Below are positions 15,967-25,154 of a stretch of 64,000 nucleotides of DNA, piece after piece (position 1 is the first letter of the stretch; each line of letters starts with the position of its first letter). The notes under the pieces are model-generated. The model saw nothing but the letters and a program-made list of their open reading frames with translations, did no database searches and was not told where the DNA came from. The translations under genes were made by a program, and so were the position numbers. Source of the stretch: Fumia sp045615345 (lineage in GTDB: Bacteria; Bacillota; Clostridia; Oscillospirales; Ruminococcaceae); assembly GCA_045615345.1 (NCBI GenBank), contig JAZLER010000013.1:1-64000 (forward strand), given 5' to 3'.

Positions 15967-16674
15967 TTAATTCTCCTGAAACTCAATTTCTGCAGTATGC
16001 GGTCTGTGGTCAGCCGCAACAATAGCGGGAATATCAGCAGAATTTACCTTTAAATCCTTTGAAACAAATATGTAGTCAATCTTTCTGTTGGGATTATCAG
16101 ACGGGAAACTGAAAAGCTCCTTGCCAAAAAAGTCTGCAGCATCTGTCATACGCTCTCTTATGGGCGCTAAAATATCATTTTCGGGTCTTACATTGAAATC
16201 CCCCATCAGTATGCACTTTTCGTCCTTGATGTTGTCAAGGATAGTTTTAACGGCATTCTCGTGCTCATCGGGATTAAGCCCGAAATGAGTAACCAAAACT
16301 GTCAGCCCGTTTTCAAGCTTTGCTTTTAAAAGAGAACGAGTTTCGTAATATCCGTCATATTTTTGAACCTCAGGGTCGGGAATGATAATAGTTTCAACAG
16401 TTTCAATAGGAATTTTTGAAAGAAATCCGTTTCCGTAAGGTTTAAAACCTAAAAATTTTATTGCTTCTGCAAAATAGTAATACTTCATACCGGTAAGTTC
16501 CGAGAGGATTTTAACCTGATTTTCATATTCAGGGTCAGCACCTTCGTTTCTCATTTCATTGAGCCCGACAATATCGGCATCACATTTTCTGATAGCATCT
16601 GCCATAATTTCATAATCGATTTTCTGCTCTAAGTAATTTAAGCAATGCTGTGTGTTGAATGACATAATTTTCAT
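15967..16674 (-). CDS. Endonuclease/exonuclease/phosphatase family protein
   Basis: A 235-residue EEP-fold hydrolase. MSFNTQHC at the start, GLNEMRNEG near residue 37 (metal Glu), LVTHFGLNPDEHE near 127, LMGDFNVRP near 155 and AADHRPHTAEI at the end are the ordered motifs. It has no secretion signal. It resembles the sphingomyelinase/inositol-phosphatase-like branch more than ExoIII. First gene of the EEP-PHP-PAS operon. Confidence 0.9.
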   Translation of the reverse strand: MKIMSFNTQHCLNYLEQKIDYEIMADAIRKCDADIVGLNEMRNEGADPEYENQVKILSELTGMKYYYFAEAIKFLGFKPYGNGFLSKIPIETVETIIIPDPEVQKYDGYYETRSLLKAKLENGLTVLVTHFGLNPDEHENAVKTILDNIKDEKCILMGDFNVRPENDILAPIRERMTDAADFFGKELFSFPSDNPNRKIDYIFVSKDLKVNSADIPAIVAADHRPHTAEIEFQEN

Positions 16675-16688
16675 AAGATTACCTCACT

Positions 16689-16782
16689 TTCTCGTCCCGA
16701 AGGGACATATCGCACCTTCAGGTATATCGCAAATTCCGTCAGGAATTTATATCACTGATTTCATATAAGATGAAATAATTAT
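16689..16782. repeat. Array of short palindromes
   Basis: Hairpin units gtcccgaagggac, attccgtcaggaat and atttcatataagatgaaat joined by 'tatatcgca'-like spacers. Same type as 10235-10357. Non-coding. Confidence 0.6.
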
Positions 16783-16807
16783 ATCACAACATACTTTAAT
16801 TGGCAAT

Positions 16808-16834
16808 AAAAAAAGAGCCGTTCGGCTCTTTTTT
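16808..16834 (-). terminator. Terminator of the DUF378 gene
   Basis: Hairpin aaaaaagagccg/cggctctttttt with a two-base loop; T runs on both strands make it bidirectional. Confidence 0.9.
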
Positions 16835-17033
16835 ATTCAAGCATATCGTTGTGTCTGAAGAAAAGAGAGATGCACCAGAGTGCCGCAATTCCGACAACTG
16901 CAAAAATAATTCTACTGAGCAGTGCATCCTGACCTCCGAAGAGCGCTCCCACAAGGTCGAACCCGAAAAGTCCTATAGACCCCCAGTTGATACCACCAAT
17001 AATAACAAGCGCCAATGCAATTCTATCTAACAT
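16833..17033 (-). CDS. DUF378 small membrane protein
   Basis: A 66-residue protein with two transmembrane helices joined by a polar loop: IALALVIIGGINWGSIGLFG then IIFAVVGIAALWCISLFF. GGINWG is the DUF378 hallmark. Function unknown, widespread in Firmicutes. It is divergent from the NERD protein, with about 110 bases between the two starts. Confidence 0.92.
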   Translation of the reverse strand: MLDRIALALVIIGGINWGSIGLFGFDLVGALFGGQDALLSRIIFAVVGIAALWCISLFFRHNDMLE

Positions 17034-17143
17034 TTCATAAAACCTCCCATAAAATTTATTACAACTTTATTATTAAACCTATTCCCTTTTTTATTCATCT
17101 GTGGTATAATAATTAAATAAAAAATTTTTTGTGAGGTATTTTT

Positions 17144-17731
17144 ATGTTTGAAAACAAAATTCTTTTAGCAGTCCTTGGCACTTTGATTGTACTTATTATT
17201 TTAATTATTGTTTTAAACGCAACCAAAAAAGGTTCCAAAAAGCTTGTATCCGCTTTGCGTAGTTTTGCAGGAATACGCAGTTTTAAGGTTATAAACAATT
17301 TAAAACTCCCCTTAAAGGACGACAGTTTCGTTGTCATTGACCATATTCTTATCGGATTTTTCGGTATGATGGTTTTAAAAAGATACGATTTTGGCGGCAC
17401 CGTTTACGGTGATATCAGGGACAAAGAATGGGTTTCGGTTACAACTAAAGATAATATCGACAAAAAAATCCGTTTTAAAAACCCTGTTACCGAAAATCAG
17501 GAAGCGTGTGAAGCAATAAGAAAAGTTTTCCAGAAAGAAAACATTTATAAAGTTGACATCGAAAGCTATGCTGTTTTCACAAACCCCAAAGCAGAACTCA
17601 GTCTACAGCCGAATATCCCTGCCTTGACTTTCAAAAACTTCAAAAAACTTCTTTCCCACAGCAAATATTCCGACAACGGTCCTGTCGATGTAGAAAAAGT
17701 TTACGATGCACTTATAAATAACGCCCAATAA
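17144..17731 (+). CDS. Membrane-anchored NERD-domain protein
   Basis: A 195-residue protein with one N-terminal transmembrane helix (residues 5-27) followed by a nuclease-related NERD domain: FVVIDHILIGFFGMMVLKRY near residue 62 is the core, then GDIRDKEWVS and NPVTENQEA. The usual EtK of the PD-(D/E)xK site is replaced here by LKRY, so catalytic activity is doubtful. A TATAAT at about 17101 and GAGG at the ribosome site support expression. No linked genes. Confidence 0.88.
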   Translation: MFENKILLAVLGTLIVLIILIIVLNATKKGSKKLVSALRSFAGIRSFKVINNLKLPLKDDSFVVIDHILIGFFGMMVLKRYDFGGTVYGDIRDKEWVSVTTKDNIDKKIRFKNPVTENQEACEAIRKVFQKENIYKVDIESYAVFTNPKAELSLQPNIPALTFKNFKKLLSHSKYSDNGPVDVEKVYDALINNAQ

Positions 17732-17734
17732 ATT

Positions 17735-17764
17735 AAAGCCAATCCGTAAGGATTGGCTTTTTTT
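17735..17764 (+). terminator. Convergent terminator after the NERD gene
   Basis: Hairpin aaagccaatcc/ggattggcttt with a five-base loop and a seven-base T run on the plus strand. It ends at the mtnN stop codon, so it probably serves both directions. Confidence 0.85.
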
Positions 17765-18437
17765 ACATTCTGCTTAACATATCAGCAACGATTTTTGCGG
17801 CATCGTCTGCCGCAATTTTTTCAAAAACATCAAAGGACATCTCAGCACCGTCATCGGCGTTATCGGAAATGGTCCTTATGATAACAAACGGCACATTGTT
17901 GACAGAACAAACATGAGCTACTGCCCCGCCCTCCATCTCAACAGCAGATGGGTTAAGTCGCTTAACAATATCAGCTTTTACATCCTTGTCGGCGATAAAC
18001 TGGTCACCTGTTGCAATGCGCGCAACAAAGGATTTTATTCCGATATTTTCGCAGGCTTTTTTTGCAATTTCGATAAGTTCCCCTGAAGCTTTGAAAGTTT
18101 CGGTAAAAGGATAATTCATCGCAACAAATCTGAGTTCCATATCGTGGTACGCCACTTCATTGGAGATAACACAGTCGCGGATTTTTGCATTCCCTGCACC
18201 GCCCGCAATACCTGTGTTGATAACGGCATCAACCTCGAATTTATCAATAAGCATCTGGGTCGACATCGCAGAATTGACTTTACCGATACCTGAGCAGACC
18301 AAAACCGCCTCAGTACCATTGATTTTTCCCGTATAAAAGGTTCTGCCCGAGGTTTTAATCTCCTCGCTTTGTTCAAGCATACCTTTTAAAAGCTCCACTT
18401 CGGACCCCATTGCGCCTACAATTCCTATTTTTTTCAT
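17763..18437 (-). CDS. mtnN: 5'-methylthioadenosine/S-adenosylhomocysteine nucleosidase
   Basis: A 224-residue nucleosidase that cleaves adenine from MTA and SAH in methionine salvage. GIVGAMGSEVELL at the start, VCSGIGKVNSA near residue 52, NTGIAGG near 75, EMEGGAVAHVC near 168 and IRTISDNAD near 190 are the purine-binding and catalytic segments (Glu of MEGGAVA, Asp of SDNAD). It follows spoVM by 13 bases, so it closes the long housekeeping operon. Confidence 0.95.
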   Translation of the reverse strand: MKKIGIVGAMGSEVELLKGMLEQSEEIKTSGRTFYTGKINGTEAVLVCSGIGKVNSAMSTQMLIDKFEVDAVINTGIAGGAGNAKIRDCVISNEVAYHDMELRFVAMNYPFTETFKASGELIEIAKKACENIGIKSFVARIATGDQFIADKDVKADIVKRLNPSAVEMEGGAVAHVCSVNNVPFVIIRTISDNADDGAEMSFDVFEKIAADDAAKIVADMLSRM

Positions 18438-18450
18438 ATGTATATCCTTT

Positions 18451-18537
18451 CTAAACTTCGTTTTCCTTTTTGATTTTAAAGATAAACCTTAAAATTCCCG
18501 AAAGATACTTAGGACTTCTGATAACGACAACTTTCAT
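18451..18537 (-). CDS. spoVM: Stage V sporulation protein M
   Basis: A 28-codon gene too short for routine ORF calling. It begins MKVVVIRSPKYLSGILRFIF and ends in a basic tail KIKKENEV. The amphipathic helix, the conserved Pro near position 9 and the SGILR segment match SpoVM, the peptide that senses curvature of the forespore membrane and seats SpoIVA for coat assembly. An AAGGAAGG ribosome site precedes it. Its place after prpC-prkC-rsgA-thiN is the same as in Bacillus, where rpe lies between rsgA and thiN; rpe is absent here. It implies the organism sporulates or recently did. Confidence 0.93.
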   Translation of the reverse strand: MKVVVIRSPKYLSGILRFIFKIKKENEV

Positions 18538-18595
18538 AAAAAGCCTTCCTTTCTTAAATTTCACATCATATAATACGCAAAACTCAAGATTTTGG

Positions 18596-19204
18596 TTACC
18601 GTGCCGTAATCACAAGCAAAGCACCGTCTTTGACTTCAACAGTTACCTCGTCCGACAAAGCTTTATTGCTCACACCAAGCGGAAAATCAGTCTTAAGTTT
18701 CCCATCTTCAAGAGGATACTCAAACCCTTTGAGTGTAACGCCGTTTGCCGTTTTCCCGTAAGCGAAAATACTTATATAAAAACCCTCGTTTTTAAAAGTA
18801 ACTTTCTCGTTTTCAACAATAAAAACAGTATGGTTTTCGTCTTTTAAAATGCCGTTTGCATTATGGCTTTTAAGGTAGCTCAAGGCTTGAACATTGGCAA
18901 TGGTATGGTCAAATCTTCCACCCATACCACCGTAAATTTCAAATTCTTTAAACCCGAGCTCCAGTCCTTTTTTAATGGCGAGCATAGTATCGGTATCGTC
19001 CTTTTGCACTGGGAAAAGCAAGGTATTTTGTGGTACTTCCCCACAAAAAGAGTCCATATCCCCGATAACAACATCGGGAGTAATACCGAGTTTTTCAGTG
19101 TGAACAAGCCCACCATCCGCCGCAATGATAAAAGCATTACCTGTATTTATGTGAGAATAGTCAGAAATTTTCGAAGCAGAAAAAATAACGCACTTTTTCA
19201 TCAT
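18596..19204 (-). CDS. thiN: Thiamine diphosphokinase
   Basis: A 202-residue enzyme that converts thiamine to thiamine diphosphate. AADGGLVHTEKLGI near residue 30, VVIGDMDSF near 50, KDDTDTMLAI near 72 and EIYGGMGGRFDHTIAN near 90 are the metal/ATP-binding and thiamine-binding segments. The ATG at 19204 overlaps the rsgA stop (ATGA) and has AAGGAG eight bases upstream; the GTG at 19213 is less suitable. Part of the rsgA-thiN-spoVM cluster. Confidence 0.95.
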   Translation of the reverse strand: MMKKCVIFSASKISDYSHINTGNAFIIAADGGLVHTEKLGITPDVVIGDMDSFCGEVPQNTLLFPVQKDDTDTMLAIKKGLELGFKEFEIYGGMGGRFDHTIANVQALSYLKSHNANGILKDENHTVFIVENEKVTFKNEGFYISIFAYGKTANGVTLKGFEYPLEDGKLKTDFPLGVSNKALSDEVTVEVKDGALLVITAR

Positions 19205-20058
19205 CTTTCCCACTCCTTGATTTTTGCAGCATCCTCATAAATCATCATATAGCTTTCGTGACGGCTTTTTGCAATCTTCCCGTCATTCAAAGCATCTAAG
19301 ACTGCACATCCCTTTTCAACCCTGTGCGAGCAGTCCTGGAACTTACATTCACCGATATATTCCTCAAATTCCTTGAAACAGTGCTGTAAATCCTCTTTGA
19401 GAATTCTGTCGTACTGCTCGGGTTCAACGGTACTGAAACCGGGTGTATCGGCAACATATCCGCCCTCGGGGAGCTTGTACATCTCAACATGCCTTGTAGT
19501 ATGTCTTCCACGCCCGAGTTTTGTGCTGATTTCAGCGGTTTTAAGCTCAAGGTTCGGGAAAATTCTGTTTAAAAGAGTAGACTTTCCAACACCCGTGTTT
19601 CCCACGAAAAGGGTTATCTTATCCTTTAAAACAACCCTGATTTCTTCCACATTGTCAATCTCGGGGTTTGTCAGAATAACAGTATAACCTGCATTGCTGT
19701 AAAGGTCATAGAGCGATGTACCGTCTTTTATGTCAGTTTTGGTAACGACAATTATCGGCTCAATTCCTTTAAACTCGCAAACTGCAATTATCTTGTCAAG
19801 GACAAAAAGGTTCGGTTCAGGGTCAGCGGCTGAAACAATTGTCAGCACCCTGTCAAGATTAGCAGCAGGAGGTCTTAACATCTCGTTTTTTCTTGGCTTT
19901 ACCTCCGATACAGTGTTGTCCTCAATAATAACCGTATCGCCGACAAGAGGGGTTATCCCCTTTTTCCTGAAAACGCCTTTTGCTTTACATTCAACTATTC
20001 CGCTTTCGGTTTCCACATAGTAAAAACCGCTGATAGCTTTAATTATAATTCCCTGCAT
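19201..20058 (-). CDS. rsgA: Ribosome small-subunit-dependent GTPase A
   Basis: A 285-residue circularly permuted GTPase that acts in late 30S maturation. An OB fold (1-65) is followed by VVTKTD (G4, near 105), GNTGVGKST (G1, near 155) and DTPGF (G3, near 208), then a zinc finger with Cys/His in ECKFQDCSHRVEKGC. Start overlaps the prkC stop by one base (TAATG). In Firmicutes RsgA is phosphorylated by PrkC encoded next to it. Confidence 0.97.
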   Translation of the reverse strand: MQGIIIKAISGFYYVETESGIVECKAKGVFRKKGITPLVGDTVIIEDNTVSEVKPRKNEMLRPPAANLDRVLTIVSAADPEPNLFVLDKIIAVCEFKGIEPIIVVTKTDIKDGTSLYDLYSNAGYTVILTNPEIDNVEEIRVVLKDKITLFVGNTGVGKSTLLNRIFPNLELKTAEISTKLGRGRHTTRHVEMYKLPEGGYVADTPGFSTVEPEQYDRILKEDLQHCFKEFEEYIGECKFQDCSHRVEKGCAVLDALNDGKIAKSRHESYMMIYEDAAKIKEWER

Positions 20059-22049
20059 TATGAAACCTCAACAGCACTCATAGGATTTTCGTCAGGTACA
20101 GTCACATCGCCCTGCAGCCTGTCGATGACCTCGTCATAATACCCCTGGGTAAGTGTATAACTGCCCTCATCAAAATTAACTTCATATTCGCAGTATTTAA
20201 CGCCGTCAACAGAAATTATAACCTTCTGGGTACCGTTTCCGTTTACAGAGATATTCCAGGTCGGCGCAGTTGACGGGTCAACCATCGCGTTGCCCTTTTC
20301 CTCGCCGTCAATATAAACCACAAGCTTATACTGTTTTGAAGCGGCATCAGGTGGGAAATCAACGCCGAGAGTCACCTGTTTATAGTACCCCGAGCCGTTA
20401 CTTACTGCTAAAACTATACTTGTGCCTTCCTTGATATACTCGTTAGCGGCAAGACTCTGGGTGATTACAGTACCGGGCGCTTCCTTGCTGTCAACCTCAC
20501 TGACAGTGACAATAAGCCCTGCAGCCTCAAGCTTTAATTTTGCTTCTTCAAGCGGCAACGACACAACATTCGGCACCTTTGAAGCGGCTTTGGTTCTTCC
20601 ACGGCTCACATAAACTGTAACCTGGGTATTTTTCTCGATTTTAGTACCTTTCGGTGGGTCGGTTTTGATAACCTGGTCAACGGGCACATCGTCCGCATCC
20701 TGGGTGTGAACAGTGTAGTCAAATCCCTGTTCAAAGAGGATTTCCTCAGCTTCCGCAATATCCTTACCCACAATATCAGGCACTTCTAAGATATTAAAGC
20801 CTTCACTTACTTTAATTCTTACAGTACGGTTTTCCTTTACTGTGATACCGGGCTGAATATTCTGCGCATAGATAATCCCCGAATCATAATCATCGGTAAG
20901 CTCGCGTTCTTCGATAACAAAATTGAATTTTCTGTATTCGTCCTTTACATCCTTGTAGCTCTGTCCGACAAAATCAGGCATATTGATTTCTGCTACCTTT
21001 TCACTTCTGCCCCAGTAGAAAAATCCGATAAGCACTAAAATCGCTGTGATAACGCAAGCAAAAGCAATACCTGTAAGGATAAGGATAGTCGGGCTTTTCT
21101 TGATAACAATTTCCCTGTCGTCATTTCCTGAAAGTTCCTCGGACTGAATTCTGTCAACCGAACGATTGAGAGTAGCAGGTGCCGTTTCACGGCTTATATA
21201 CTTATATTCGAACCTGATGGAAGGATTTTCCTTGAACTCAGCAATTGCCGAAAGCATCTCCTTAGCCGAACGGTAACGGAGATTTTTATCCTTCTTCATA
21301 GCCTTTTCAACGATTTCGCAAAGTCCTTCGGGAACTTCGGGATTTACTTCGTTTAACGGAGTAGCCTTCGCCTTCATATGCTGCATCGCAATTCCCTCGG
21401 GGGTAGTTCCCGTAAAAGGCATTTTACCTGCAAGCATCTCGTAAAGCAGAATGCCGACAGAATAAATATCGCTCTTTGCATCGGCTTCCTTGCCACAAGC
21501 CTGTTCAGGGCTTATATAATGCACCGAACCGATGGCCTTATCGTTCATCGAACGGATATCTTCCCTTGCAAATCTCGCAATACCGAAGTCCATAACCTTG
21601 ATAGAGCCGTCACGCAAAAGCATAATATTCTGCGACTTGATATCGCGGTGGATAACCCCGTGCTCATGTGCGTGTTCAAGGGCCTGCAAAATCTGTTTTG
21701 CAAAATGAACAGCATCTTTCCACCTGAGTTTCTCCTCGTGTTTCACATACTGATTCAAAGTAATTCCATCGATATATTCCATAACGATATACTGCTCTGC
21801 ACCCGTAAAATTAACATCGTAAACCTTTACGATATTTTTATGGTCAAGTACTGAAATAATCTTGGATTCATTGCGAAAACGCCTTACAAACTCATCATTT
21901 GTAAGATATTCTTCTTTAAGCAACTTAACAGCAACAATCCTGTCCTCTGCAAGGTCACGGGCCTCGAAAACATTTGCCATACCGCCGCAACCGATAAGCC
22001 TTAAAAGTTCATAACGGCCGTTAAGTCTTTTTCCGATATATTCTTCCAT
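20058..22049 (-). CDS. prkC: PASTA-domain Ser/Thr protein kinase
   Basis: A 663-residue membrane kinase sensing peptidoglycan fragments. The ATG at 22049 has GGAGGT five bases upstream; the longer frame to 22118 overlaps prpC and is rejected. Kinase domain residues about 12-270: GCGGMANVFEA, VAVKLL, HRDIKSQNIM, DFGIARF. A transmembrane helix at about 320-345 is followed by three PASTA repeats (MPDFVGQSYKDVK, VPDIVGKDIAEAE, VPNVVSLPLEEAK). About 100 further residues form a beta-rich tail. Partner phosphatase prpC is immediately upstream. Controls cell wall, translation and spore germination in relatives. Confidence 0.97.
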   Translation of the reverse strand: MEEYIGKRLNGRYELLRLIGCGGMANVFEARDLAEDRIVAVKLLKEEYLTNDEFVRRFRNESKIISVLDHKNIVKVYDVNFTGAEQYIVMEYIDGITLNQYVKHEEKLRWKDAVHFAKQILQALEHAHEHGVIHRDIKSQNIMLLRDGSIKVMDFGIARFAREDIRSMNDKAIGSVHYISPEQACGKEADAKSDIYSVGILLYEMLAGKMPFTGTTPEGIAMQHMKAKATPLNEVNPEVPEGLCEIVEKAMKKDKNLRYRSAKEMLSAIAEFKENPSIRFEYKYISRETAPATLNRSVDRIQSEELSGNDDREIVIKKSPTILILTGIAFACVITAILVLIGFFYWGRSEKVAEINMPDFVGQSYKDVKDEYRKFNFVIEERELTDDYDSGIIYAQNIQPGITVKENRTVRIKVSEGFNILEVPDIVGKDIAEAEEILFEQGFDYTVHTQDADDVPVDQVIKTDPPKGTKIEKNTQVTVYVSRGRTKAASKVPNVVSLPLEEAKLKLEAAGLIVTVSEVDSKEAPGTVITQSLAANEYIKEGTSIVLAVSNGSGYYKQVTLGVDFPPDAASKQYKLVVYIDGEEKGNAMVDPSTAPTWNISVNGNGTQKVIISVDGVKYCEYEVNFDEGSYTLTQGYYDEVIDRLQGDVTVPDENPMSAVEVS

Positions 22050-22062
22050 AACTACCTCCGGA

Positions 22063-22791
22063 TCAGTTTTCTGCGATAACGACAGTGATGTTATCGTTAC
22101 CGCCACCCATATTGGCAAGGTTTATAAGCGTTTTAACGGCGGTTTCAGCCGTCTTTTCCTTCAGCACGAAAGCGATTTCCTCGTCTGTGCAGATATTTGA
22201 AAGTCCGTCACTGCAAAGCAAAAGCTTGTCGCCGTCCTTTAAATGAAGTGTGAGGATATCGACATTTACATCAGTCGCAATGCCGACAGCCCTTGTAATC
22301 ATATTCTTTTCAGGGTGAACACGCGCTTCATCCTTTGTAATAGTCCCAAGGTCAATAAGCTCCTGGACACGCGAATGGTCTTTTGTAATCTGTTTAATCT
22401 CAGAGTCGCGGTAATGATAAAGTCTGCTGTCGCCCACATGTGCAACATAAACCTTATCCCCGATAAGTACCGCTAAAACAACAGTTGTACCCATTCCCGA
22501 AAGCTCAGGGTTTTTAATTGAAGTCTCGAAAATTTTTCTGTTTGCTCTGTCAACAGCTTTCAGCATAAGATTTTTAATATCGCTGTCGGTAAGTTTTTTG
22601 GAAAATGCAGATACAATGGTATCCGAAATTTCCTTTTTCGCTATCGAACTTGCCCTGTCACCACCGTTGACACCGCCCATTCCGTCACAGACAAGGGCAA
22701 ATCCCGCCTTATCATTCAAAGCCACGATTTTAAAAGCATCCTGGTTGGTTTCACGGACCATTCCTATATCGGTTCTTCCTGCTATCTTCAA
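22063..22791 (-). CDS. prpC: PP2C-family Ser/Thr phosphatase
   Basis: A 242-residue PPM/PP2C phosphatase that reverses PrkC phosphorylation. TDIGMVRETNQDAF at the start, VCDGMGGVNGGD near residue 34, VAHVGDSRLY near 115, and LLLCSDGLSN and GGNDNITVV near the end carry the metal-binding Asp residues. Thirteen bases separate it from prkC. Confidence 0.97.
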   Translation of the reverse strand: MKIAGRTDIGMVRETNQDAFKIVALNDKAGFALVCDGMGGVNGGDRASSIAKKEISDTIVSAFSKKLTDSDIKNLMLKAVDRANRKIFETSIKNPELSGMGTTVVLAVLIGDKVYVAHVGDSRLYHYRDSEIKQITKDHSRVQELIDLGTITKDEARVHPEKNMITRAVGIATDVNVDILTLHLKDGDKLLLCSDGLSNICTDEEIAFVLKEKTAETAVKTLINLANMGGGNDNITVVIAEN

Positions 22792-22805
22792 TTAAATCAC
22801 CCCTT

Positions 22806-23837
22806 TCATGAGATTTCTGTGCGCCTTAACTGTCCGCAGGCAGCGTTTATGTCGGCGCCCAGAGTTCTTCTTACTGTTGCATTTATTCCTTTATCGGTAA
22901 GTACTTTCTGAAAAGCGTACACACTTTCCTTGGAGCTTTTTTCAAAACCTGCCTCTTCAACGAAGTTTACAGGGATTAAATTCACATGGCAAAGTGTACC
23001 TTTCAAAAGTGAGGCGAGCTTCAAAGCCTCAGCCTTTGTATCATTGACACCCTTTATAAGGGCGTATTCATACGAAATTCGTCTGTGAGTTTTGTCGGTA
23101 TAATATCTGCACGCCGTTAAAAGCTTTTCGATATTGAATTTTCTGTTCACAGGCATAATAGAGTTTCTCGTTTCATCGTCTGTCGCATGGAGCGAAATCG
23201 ACAGTGTGAGCTGTAAATTCATATCGGCAAGCTCGTAAATCCTGTCAACAAGACCACAGGTTGAAACCGAAATATGCCTGTGGCTTAAATTTCTGCCATC
23301 AGGCGAGCTTATAAGGGACAAAAACCTTAAAACATTATCAAAGTTATCAAGTGGCTCCCCTATTCCCATAAGTACAATATTTGAAATCTTTTCACCCGTG
23401 TCACGCTCGACAGCGTAAACCTGCTCGAGTATTTCGGAAGCGGTTAAGTGCCTTACAAAACCTGCCTTGGTGGAAGCACAGAACTCACACCCCATCTTGC
23501 ACCCTACCTGAGTCGAGATACAAACGCTGTTTCCGTGTTCATACCGCATCAAAACAGTTTCAACAAACTCCGCATCCGGAAGCTCAAAGAGATATTTAAT
23601 CGTCCCGTCAAGACTTGACTGGAGCTTTCTTTTAATTTCAAACGAAGTTATATAACAAAGTTTTTTGAGTTTTTCGCGTAAAGCCTGAGAAAGGTTTGTC
23701 ATTTCATCAAAAGTTGTAACACCCTTCCCGTGAAGCCACGAAAAAATCTGTTTTGCCCTGAACTTAGGCTCTCCCGTTTCAGCGAGAAAAGTATTAAGTT
23801 CATCAAGCGACATTGATTTTATATCTGTTCCCGCCAA
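22806..23837 (-). CDS. rlmN: Dual-specificity 23S rRNA/tRNA adenine C2 methyltransferase
   Basis: A radical SAM enzyme methylating A2503 of 23S rRNA and A37 of some tRNAs. CKMGCEFCAS near residue 112 is the CX3CX2C iron-sulfur site. GEPLDNFDNVL near 163 and SISLHATDDETR near 215 are family motifs. AAGGAG lies eight bases before a TTG at 23837, so I use that start (343 aa); a GTG at 23846 touches the ribosome site. Follows rsmB in the operon. Confidence 0.95.
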   Translation of the reverse strand: MAGTDIKSMSLDELNTFLAETGEPKFRAKQIFSWLHGKGVTTFDEMTNLSQALREKLKKLCYITSFEIKRKLQSSLDGTIKYLFELPDAEFVETVLMRYEHGNSVCISTQVGCKMGCEFCASTKAGFVRHLTASEILEQVYAVERDTGEKISNIVLMGIGEPLDNFDNVLRFLSLISSPDGRNLSHRHISVSTCGLVDRIYELADMNLQLTLSISLHATDDETRNSIMPVNRKFNIEKLLTACRYYTDKTHRRISYEYALIKGVNDTKAEALKLASLLKGTLCHVNLIPVNFVEEAGFEKSSKESVYAFQKVLTDKGINATVRRTLGADINAACGQLRRTEIS

Positions 23838-23849
23838 AACATTCACTCC

Positions 23850-25154
23850 TTACTTTTTAACAAATCTTGCGATGAAAAATCCGTCAAAATCGCCATTTTG
23901 AGGTGAAAGCGTAACTTGTGACACCTTTTCGCCCGTTATCTTTTCAAAAATTGGGGGCAGATTATCCCTCTCAAACTCAGGATTTCTTTTAAGAAATTCT
24001 TCTGTGATATATTCATTTTCAGCTTTGTTGAGCGCACAGGTGGAATAAACAAGCACACCACCGCTTTTAAGATATTTTGAACCATTTTCCAAAATAGCAA
24101 GCTGAATATCCTTCAAATTACTTATTTCTTCAATTGCCTTATATTTGATTTCCGGCTTTCTGCCGATAATTCCAAGCCCTGAACACGGCACATCGCAAAG
24201 GACTTTATCAGCACCGCACAAATCAGGATTAAACTTTGTCGCATCCCCTTTAAATGCCGTAACTGAAGTAACCGAAAGCTTCTTTGCCCCATCGCTTATA
24301 AGCTTAACCCTGTGGTCGTGCAAATCAAAAGACATTATCTCCGCCTTATCATCTGCAAGCTGTGCCATGGTAAAACTCTTTGAACCGGGTGCGGCACAGA
24401 GGTCTAAAATCTTCTCCCCTGCTTTTGGTTCAAGCGCCATCGCGCAAAGCTGTGAAGAGGCGTCCTGAACATAAAACTCCCCTTCTTTAAACCCGGGTAA
24501 ATTTGCTACACTCCCCTGATTTTTAAGAACAAGACAGTCAGGTACAACAGGGTGCATTTTTGCCCCCGTCAGATTTTCAGAAAGCTTTTCTGTTGTGGTT
24601 TTTATAGTGTTAACCCTTAAAACTATCGGCTTTTCGTCAAGAAACGCCTCAGAAAACTTCAAAGCGGTATCAAAGTCGTAATCGCGTTCCCAGAGTTTTA
24701 AAATATCCTTTGGAACCGAGTATAAAACTTCCGCTTTTTCATATTTATCTTCAGGTAAAACTAAAGTTTTGCCGTTTCTTACAAAGTTTCTCAGCACCCC
24801 GTTCACAAACCCAGAGGCGCTCTTTTTCTTTGATTTCTTTATGATATTGACACTTTCGTTCACAGCGGCAGAGTCAGGTACAGAATTCATATACAAAAGC
24901 TGATAAATCCCAAGCTCCAAAGCTACTAAAACCTCACTGTCAAGCTTTTTTACAGGCTTTTTTGTAAGAACTTCTATCTCATAATCAAGAGTGAGTTTTC
25001 TTTCTAAAATCCCGTAAAAAAGGCGTGAAGCAAACTGCTTATCCTTTGAAGAAAGCTCAGAATTTTTCAAAAGTGCATCTATTGTAAGATTTGAATAACT
25101 TTTATCCTTAAGCGTTTTTAAAACCGCATCATACGCTAATTTTCTCGCTGTCAT
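23850..25154 (-). CDS. rsmB: 16S rRNA (cytosine-967 C5) methyltransferase
   Basis: A 434-residue enzyme with an N-terminal NusB-like RNA-binding domain (1-130) and a C-terminal SAM methyltransferase domain. DLCAAPGSKSFTMAQ near residue 250 binds SAM, and DVPCSGLGI near 318 carries one of the two catalytic cysteines; VYSTCALNKAEN near 370 carries the other. Overlaps the upstream peptidase gene by ATGA. Confidence 0.96.
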   Translation of the reverse strand: MTARKLAYDAVLKTLKDKSYSNLTIDALLKNSELSSKDKQFASRLFYGILERKLTLDYEIEVLTKKPVKKLDSEVLVALELGIYQLLYMNSVPDSAAVNESVNIIKKSKKKSASGFVNGVLRNFVRNGKTLVLPEDKYEKAEVLYSVPKDILKLWERDYDFDTALKFSEAFLDEKPIVLRVNTIKTTTEKLSENLTGAKMHPVVPDCLVLKNQGSVANLPGFKEGEFYVQDASSQLCAMALEPKAGEKILDLCAAPGSKSFTMAQLADDKAEIMSFDLHDHRVKLISDGAKKLSVTSVTAFKGDATKFNPDLCGADKVLCDVPCSGLGIIGRKPEIKYKAIEEISNLKDIQLAILENGSKYLKSGGVLVYSTCALNKAENEYITEEFLKRNPEFERDNLPPIFEKITGEKVSQVTLSPQNGDFDGFFIARFVKK

